Origin: CAZQKE01 sp964593865 | GTDB lineage: Bacteria > Chloroflexota > Anaerolineae > JAAYZQ01 | DNA length: 10,146 nucleotides | Direction of reading: 5' to 3' | Assembly: GCA_964593865.1 (NCBI GenBank) | Contig: CAZQKE010000100.1 | Span: 1-10,146 of the forward strand | Shown here: positions 7,333 to 10,146 of the stretch, one piece after another | Numbering within the stretch: the first letter of the stretch is position 1 | Layout: each line of letters begins with the position of its first letter | Notes under the pieces: generated by a model | The model's database searches: none | What the model saw: only the letters and a program-made list of their open reading frames with translations | Told to the model about the DNA's origin: nothing | Made by a program: the position numbers and the translations under genes

Positions 7333-7461
7333 ATCGCTTGGGGCCGCGCCCAAATGCCCGTCTTCCGCCCGACTTTGCCATTCCCCTTTCGGTTCGCAGA
7401 GAGGTGCCCCCGAACCCGGAACCGTAAGTCGGCCACCCTCCGATCAGTCTCTCCTCCAAAG

Positions 7462-7490
7462 TTGCTCCCGGAGCCGATCTGGGGTATCAT
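7462..7490 (+). promoter_or_regulatory. sigma70-type promoter for the deoxynucleoside kinase-MazG gene
   Basis: TTGCTC (7462-7467), a 17-bp spacer and TATCAT (7485-7490) are correctly placed, with a predicted start near 7497 and a leader of about 23 nt. Two purine-rich stretches, GGGGGA (7504-7509) and GAGGG (7512-7516), could serve as the ribosome site for the ATG at 7520. Confidence 0.65.
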
Positions 7491-7519
7491 TCCGCCATCT
7501 AGCGGGGGATTGAGGGACT

Positions 7520-8521
7520 ATGACGGAGCAACTTTCACAACCGTGGTACATTGTCATTGAGGGTGCAATCGGCGTGGGGAAAACAACCCTGGCCCGCATG
7601 TTGCGCGAGCGGTTCCACACCCACTTGATCTTGGAGATCTTTGAGGAAAACCCCTTTTTGGCCCGTTTTTACGAATCGCGGGAACGATACGCCTTCCAAA
7701 CCCAGATGTTCTTCCTCCTCAGCCGCTACCGCCAGCAACAACAACGAGTCCGGCCCCTGCTGGGTCGGGAAGCGGTCATCGCCGACTATATGTTCGCCAA
7801 AGACCGCCTTTTCGCACGGCTCAACCTAAGCGGCGACGAATGGAACATTTATGAGCAACTCCACAACGCCCTGACCGAGCAGATCCCCCTTCCCGACCTG
7901 ATCATCTACCTCCAAGCCGATACCGATACGCTGATGAGCCGTATCGCCCAACGCGACCGCCCTTACGAGCGGAACATGGACCGGGGATACATTGATGCCT
8001 TGCGACGCGCATACGAAGAATTTTTTGCGGGGTTTCGGGCCGCCCCCGTTTTGCCCATTGACACCAATCCCCTGAATTTCGTTGCCAACCCGGCAGATTT
8101 CCGGTTTATCGTGGAGCGGTTGTGCACGGCCTTGCGAGAAGGCGTCCACCAGCCCAGTTTGCCCTCCATGTCGCCCACCGTCGGCGGGGAATCGCTGCTG
8201 CGTGCAGGCAGCCCTTTGCCCGATCTGCAACGCTTCCACATTGAGTTGGATCGGCTCAAAGGCTTTGACACCGACATCTTTTTCAATTACATCTGCCTGT
8301 GCGAAGAGATCGGCGAACTGGGCAGCGAGCTGGCCGACCTGTGGAGGCGTCGACGCCGAACGGAGACCACCGCTCTTTTCCCCCAAGAAGCGGACCGCAT
8401 CGGCGAGGAGCTGGCCGACTGCATGGCCTACTTGCTCAAGATTGCCAATTATGCCGGTATTGACCTGGAAGAAGCCTATCTGCAAAAGATGCACCGCAAT
8501 CGCGAACGGCGGTGGGGATGA
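7520..8521 (+). CDS. deoxynucleoside kinase fused to a MazG-like NTP pyrophosphohydrolase domain
   Basis: A 333-residue two-domain protein. Residues about 9-203 are a Dck/Dgk-type deoxynucleoside kinase, which phosphorylates salvaged deoxynucleosides. It has the P-loop GAIGVGKTT (15-23), FEENPFLARFY (41-51) with the likely catalytic Glu region, the substrate-site motif DYMFAKDRLFA (89-99) and the LID arginines in RDRPYER (145-151). A flexible segment (about 205-235, Ser/Pro/Gly-rich) leads to a C-terminal all-alpha MazG-like domain (about 236-333). This carries EEIGELGSEL (262-271) and EELAD (296-300), which together supply the ExxE and ExxD metal ligands, then KMHRNRERRW at the end. MazG relatives hydrolyse (d)NTPs to monophosphates, so one chain may both make and clean up deoxynucleotides. 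The kinase alone is normally about 200-220 residues, so the extra domain is a real addition. Which deoxynucleoside or NTP is used is not visible. It has its own promoter. Confidence 0.92.
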   Translation: MTEQLSQPWYIVIEGAIGVGKTTLARMLRERFHTHLILEIFEENPFLARFYESRERYAFQTQMFFLLSRYRQQQQRVRPLLGREAVIADYMFAKDRLFARLNLSGDEWNIYEQLHNALTEQIPLPDLIIYLQADTDTLMSRIAQRDRPYERNMDRGYIDALRRAYEEFFAGFRAAPVLPIDTNPLNFVANPADFRFIVERLCTALREGVHQPSLPSMSPTVGGESLLRAGSPLPDLQRFHIELDRLKGFDTDIFFNYICLCEEIGELGSELADLWRRRRRTETTALFPQEADRIGEELADCMAYLLKIANYAGIDLEEAYLQKMHRNRERRWG

Positions 8522-8522
8522 C

Positions 8523-9068
8523 TCAACAAGCCCGATAGAAGCACAGCAAGGTACTCCCGTACTTGCGTTGCTCAATCGGACGCAAGTGGCGCAGCTCTAG
8601 CGGTTGGAACTCTTTGGGAAAGATCTGAACGATCACCTGCCCCTCGGCGGCCAGCCAGCCGGGGGTAGCATCCAGCACACGCAGTGTCTTGCTCCACAGA
8701 CCGCGGTATTGAGGCGGAGCAACGTAGATCAGGTCGGCAGGTTGAGGCAAACCGCTCAAGTACTTGAACACATCGGCCCGGACGACCCGTGCCCGGTCTT
8801 GCAGACGGGTGCGGCGCAGGTTAGCACGGATGGTCTCCGCCGCTTTGGGATGCTTTTCTACAAAAGTCACCCATTCTGCACCCCGGCTCAGGGCCTCGAT
8901 GCCCACGCTACCGGTTCCGGCAAAAAGGTCAAGCACGCGGGCACCCACAACCTCCGCTCCCAAGATGTTGAACAGGGCCTCCTTGACCCGATCCGAGATA
9001 GGGCGTGTTCCCTTGCCGGGCACGGCCTGCAGCAGCACTCCCTTTGCGCTTCCGGCGATCACACGCAT
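8523..9068 (-). CDS. rsmD: 16S rRNA (guanine(966)-N2)-methyltransferase RsmD-like
   Basis: A 181-residue SAM-dependent methyltransferase. RsmD methylates N2 of G966 in 16S rRNA in the assembling 30S subunit. Seen here: the typical start MRVIAGSAKG, TRPISDRVKEALFNIL (21-36), SAM motif I DLFAGTGSVGIEALSRGA (47-64) and the acidic FVEKHP strand end (69-74). Motif IV, normally (D/N)PP(F/Y), reads APPQY (117-121), so the first catalytic-loop residue is Ala rather than Asp/Asn. My recollection is that related Chloroflexota proteins share this. The start ATG overlaps the TGA of the upstream gene (TGATG), with AAGGGGGG before it, so translation is coupled. Its stop lies one base from that of the convergent kinase gene. 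An in-frame upstream extension to 9317 overlaps the upstream gene and is not used. Confidence 0.9.
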   Translation of the reverse strand: MRVIAGSAKGVLLQAVPGKGTRPISDRVKEALFNILGAEVVGARVLDLFAGTGSVGIEALSRGAEWVTFVEKHPKAAETIRANLRRTRLQDRARVVRADVFKYLSGLPQPADLIYVAPPQYRGLWSKTLRVLDATPGWLAAEGQVIVQIFPKEFQPLELRHLRPIEQRKYGSTLLCFYRAC

Positions 9069-9604
9069 CAGGCATCCCCCCTTCCCGGCAGCAACTTGCC
9101 GGTTTGGACAAAGCGTTTCAAGGACGAGAGACGGTACAGTTTCCCGCGTGCGGCGACCCAAGCCAGCAAGCCCAAGCCCACCGCTTCCACGGCGAGGATG
9201 GAGGGGCGGGATAGAATCTCGGCGTAGGCGCGGGCCATCGCCCGCGGCGACCCCATGAACTGCCACGAATCCCATCGCCCCAAAAAGGGAAAAAAGAGGG
9301 TGCGGCGGTATTTCCACATTTGGTCGGCCAAAAGGTGACCGTTGGCAATGAGGGCATAGGGCAGCCAGCGAGGTTTGCGGATGGCTACCATCGTCGTCAG
9401 GGCCACCTGACCCAACAGGGTGTGGGCGATCCCCTGACTCGTCCCGGATTGGGCAAAAAGGGTCAAAGAAAGGGGTTTGTCAACCAAATCCGGCAGCAAA
9501 GCGGCGAAGGCCGCCCCCCGGTAGTCAACATCGGCAGCGCGGCCTTGTGATTGGAGCCAGGCCAACGCGGCCCAGGTGTAAGCAACATGCCCCAAAGGCA
9601 TCAT
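9068..9604 (-). CDS. YdjM/DUF457-like membrane-bound metal-dependent hydrolase
   Basis: A 178-residue protein resembling the YdjM/DUF457 group of inner-membrane putative metal-dependent hydrolases. Conserved-looking metal positions are His6 in PLGHVAYT, Asp39 and Asp42 in LLPDLVDKP, His61 in GIAHTLLG, and His90 and Asp94 in NGHLLADQMW. Hydrophobic segments at about 30-50, 60-76 and 134-152 would anchor it in the membrane; the basic tail (about 153-176) probably faces the cytosol. The biochemical role of this family is not established. The first of two adjacent ATGs (9604) is chosen because CGGAG lies 8 nt upstream, and a strong promoter stands just before it. It shares the TGATG overlap with rsmD, so the two form an operon, although no functional link is obvious. 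Confidence 0.75.
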   Translation of the reverse strand: MMPLGHVAYTWAALAWLQSQGRAADVDYRGAAFAALLPDLVDKPLSLTLFAQSGTSQGIAHTLLGQVALTTMVAIRKPRWLPYALIANGHLLADQMWKYRRTLFFPFLGRWDSWQFMGSPRAMARAYAEILSRPSILAVEAVGLGLLAWVAARGKLYRLSSLKRFVQTGKLLPGRGDA

Positions 9605-9634
9605 GGTGTAATCTCCGTGGCGAATCGTTGGGCC

Positions 9635-9663
9635 AGTATAACCGGCTTCCGGCCCGGCGTCAA
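9635..9663 (-). promoter_or_regulatory. sigma70-type promoter for the YdjM-like/rsmD operon
   Basis: On the minus strand TTGACG (complement of 9658-9663), a 17-bp spacer and TATACT (complement of 9635-9640) are close to consensus. The start would be near 9628, giving a leader of about 24 nt with CGGAG as ribosome site. Confidence 0.75.
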
Positions 9664-9778
9664 ATGGCCCCGGTCGGACCGCCCTTGTGCATCCGGCCCG
9701 ATCATAGACGGCCCACGGCCTTGCGGAAGGCAGCAGATTCCCGGCTCCCCATCGGAAACGAAAATCCTACAAAAGCCT

Positions 9779-9819
9779 GCCGAGGACGGCCGGTCTCGCT
9801 TCCCCTTCACATCCTCGGC
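9779..9819. repeat. 8-bp inverted repeat in the intergenic region
   Basis: GCCGAGGA (9779-9786) and TCCTCGGC (9812-9819) can form a perfect 8-bp stem with a 25-nt loop. Read on the minus strand a short T-run (AGGCTTTTG) follows, as in a weak terminator, but no minus-strand gene lies immediately upstream of it. The function is unclear and chance is possible. Confidence 0.3.
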
Positions 9820-9876
9820 ATCTCGGAAGACGACGGCGGGAGCGACACACGATCCTGCGCACCGACGGAGAAACGG

Positions 9877-9905
9877 TTGACATTTGCCCCCGGCTGGGGT
9901 AGAAT
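9877..9905 (+). promoter_or_regulatory. consensus-like sigma70 promoter for the DUF192 gene
   Basis: A perfect TTGACA (9877-9882), a 17-bp spacer and TAGAAT (9900-9905) form the best promoter in the window. The predicted start, near 9912, falls within the GGGAGG at 9911-9916, so the leader is only about 19 nt. Confidence 0.78.
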
Positions 9906-9930
9906 AGCGCGGGAGGATGACGACGGCCAG

Positions 9931-10146
9931 ATGATCACCAACTTGACGACAGGCGAAACGATGGCCCGGCGCGTGGTGCGCTGCGATACCTTTTGGAAAC
10001 GGGGGCGGGGGCTGATGTTCCGCCGCCGCAGCGCGGTGGAGGATACCGTCTACCTCTTTGTTGAAAAGAAGGAAAGCGTCGCCGCGACGACGATCCACAT
10101 GTTTTTCGTCTTTTTCCCCATCGCCGTCATCTGGCTGGATGCCGAA
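9931..10146 (+). CDS. DUF192 family protein, N-terminal part (partial)
   Basis: The first 72 residues are in the window; the gene runs off the right edge. DUF192 proteins are small beta-rich proteins (usually about 110-170 residues) of unknown biochemical role, some exported. The signature is clear: FWKRGRGLMFRRR (residues 21-33) and the later IHMFFVFFPIAVIWLD, matching the family's RxxGLMFR and HMFFMxFPIDVVFLD patterns. The position usually Asp in FPID is Ala here. There is no signal peptide, so this copy is probably cytosolic. The ATG at 9931 is the first in-frame start; the GGGAGG at 9911-9916 is rather far (14 nt). An internal ATG at 9961 would drop ten residues that look conserved in related proteins. 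Transcribed from its own strong promoter. Confidence 0.85.
   Translation, partial: MITNLTTGETMARRVVRCDTFWKRGRGLMFRRRSAVEDTVYLFVEKKESVAATTIHMFFVFFPIAVIWLDAE

Larger units (their letters stand above)
7197..7519. other. divergent intergenic region, glyQS / deoxynucleoside kinase
   Basis: This 323-bp gap holds two outward-facing promoters (complement of 7304-7332 and 7462-7490) and, on the glyQS side, a leader of about 100 nt. The leader contains a palindrome TCGGCC-C-GGCCGA (7263-7275) and a short hairpin TGCCC/GGGCA around 7232-7248. Between the promoters, the inverted pair GGTTCG (7391-7396)/CGAACC (7411-7416) is too weak to call an operator. I see no tRNA, small gene or recognisable riboswitch. 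Confidence 0.6.
9605..9930. other. divergent intergenic region, YdjM-like / DUF192
   Basis: This 326-bp region carries a promoter at each end (complement of 9635-9663 and 9877-9905). The middle, 9664-9876, shows no convincing reading frame or RNA gene. Open frames on both strands there have Arg/Pro/Gly-rich translations unlike any family I know. The only structure is the inverted repeat at 9779-9819. Confidence 0.55.

Noticed and set aside
8540..8565. Hairpin around GGTACTCCCGTACT at the 3' end of rsmD as a terminator
   Set aside because: The stem is only about 6 bp including a G-U pair, lies inside coding sequence and has no T-run.
9069..9317. 83-residue N-terminal extension of RsmD
   Set aside because: It overlaps the YdjM-like gene in another frame, and the family normally begins at MRVIAG.
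9601..10098. Minus-strand open frame of 165 codons, and the plus-strand frame at 9551-9880
   Set aside because: Both cross promoter sequences and overlap better-supported genes, and their translations resemble no family.

Overview
This window is high-GC bacterial DNA. Its gene content and protein wording suggest Chloroflexota, probably an Anaerolineae-like lineage. The clues are a single-chain alpha-beta glycyl-tRNA synthetase, an RsmD with an APPQY motif, a DUF192 protein, a deoxynucleoside kinase joined to a MazG-like domain, and intergenic blocks built on CACGAAT units. The phylum call is inferred from remembered family resemblance; no search was run. All gene groups except acpS have a sigma70-type promoter that can be read directly, with -35 and -10 boxes 16 or 17 bp apart.

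Layout. On the minus strand at 1-246 is the N-terminal part of a CinA-family protein, cut by the window edge. It is divergent from a plus-strand HAD-IB phosphatase (394-1053). Next is a leftward block read from 7196 down to 1080: fused glycyl-tRNA synthetase, catalytic M16 peptidase, inactive M16 partner, then acpS. The first three are coupled by stop/start overlaps. acpS follows after a gap of about 180 bp filled with short repeats and a large inverted repeat. A 323-bp divergent promoter region separates this block from a plus-strand deoxynucleoside kinase-MazG fusion (7520-8521). That gene runs tail to tail, with a single base between, into rsmD, which is translationally coupled to an upstream YdjM/DUF457-like membrane hydrolase (9068-9604, minus). 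After a 326-bp divergent region a DUF192 gene starts at 9931 and leaves the window.

How the genes work together. Most are housekeeping: translation (glycyl-tRNA synthetase, RsmD), activation of acyl carrier protein (AcpS), protein or peptide turnover by a probable two-subunit M16 protease, and nucleotide supply and clean-up (kinase-MazG fusion, possibly CinA). No mobile element, CRISPR array, phage gene, tRNA or rRNA is visible. I do not see a clearly new multi-gene system. The best leads are the kinase-MazG fusion, the low-complexity DNA that encodes the joint of the fused synthetase, the RsmD motif IV variant, and the repeat block upstream of acpS.
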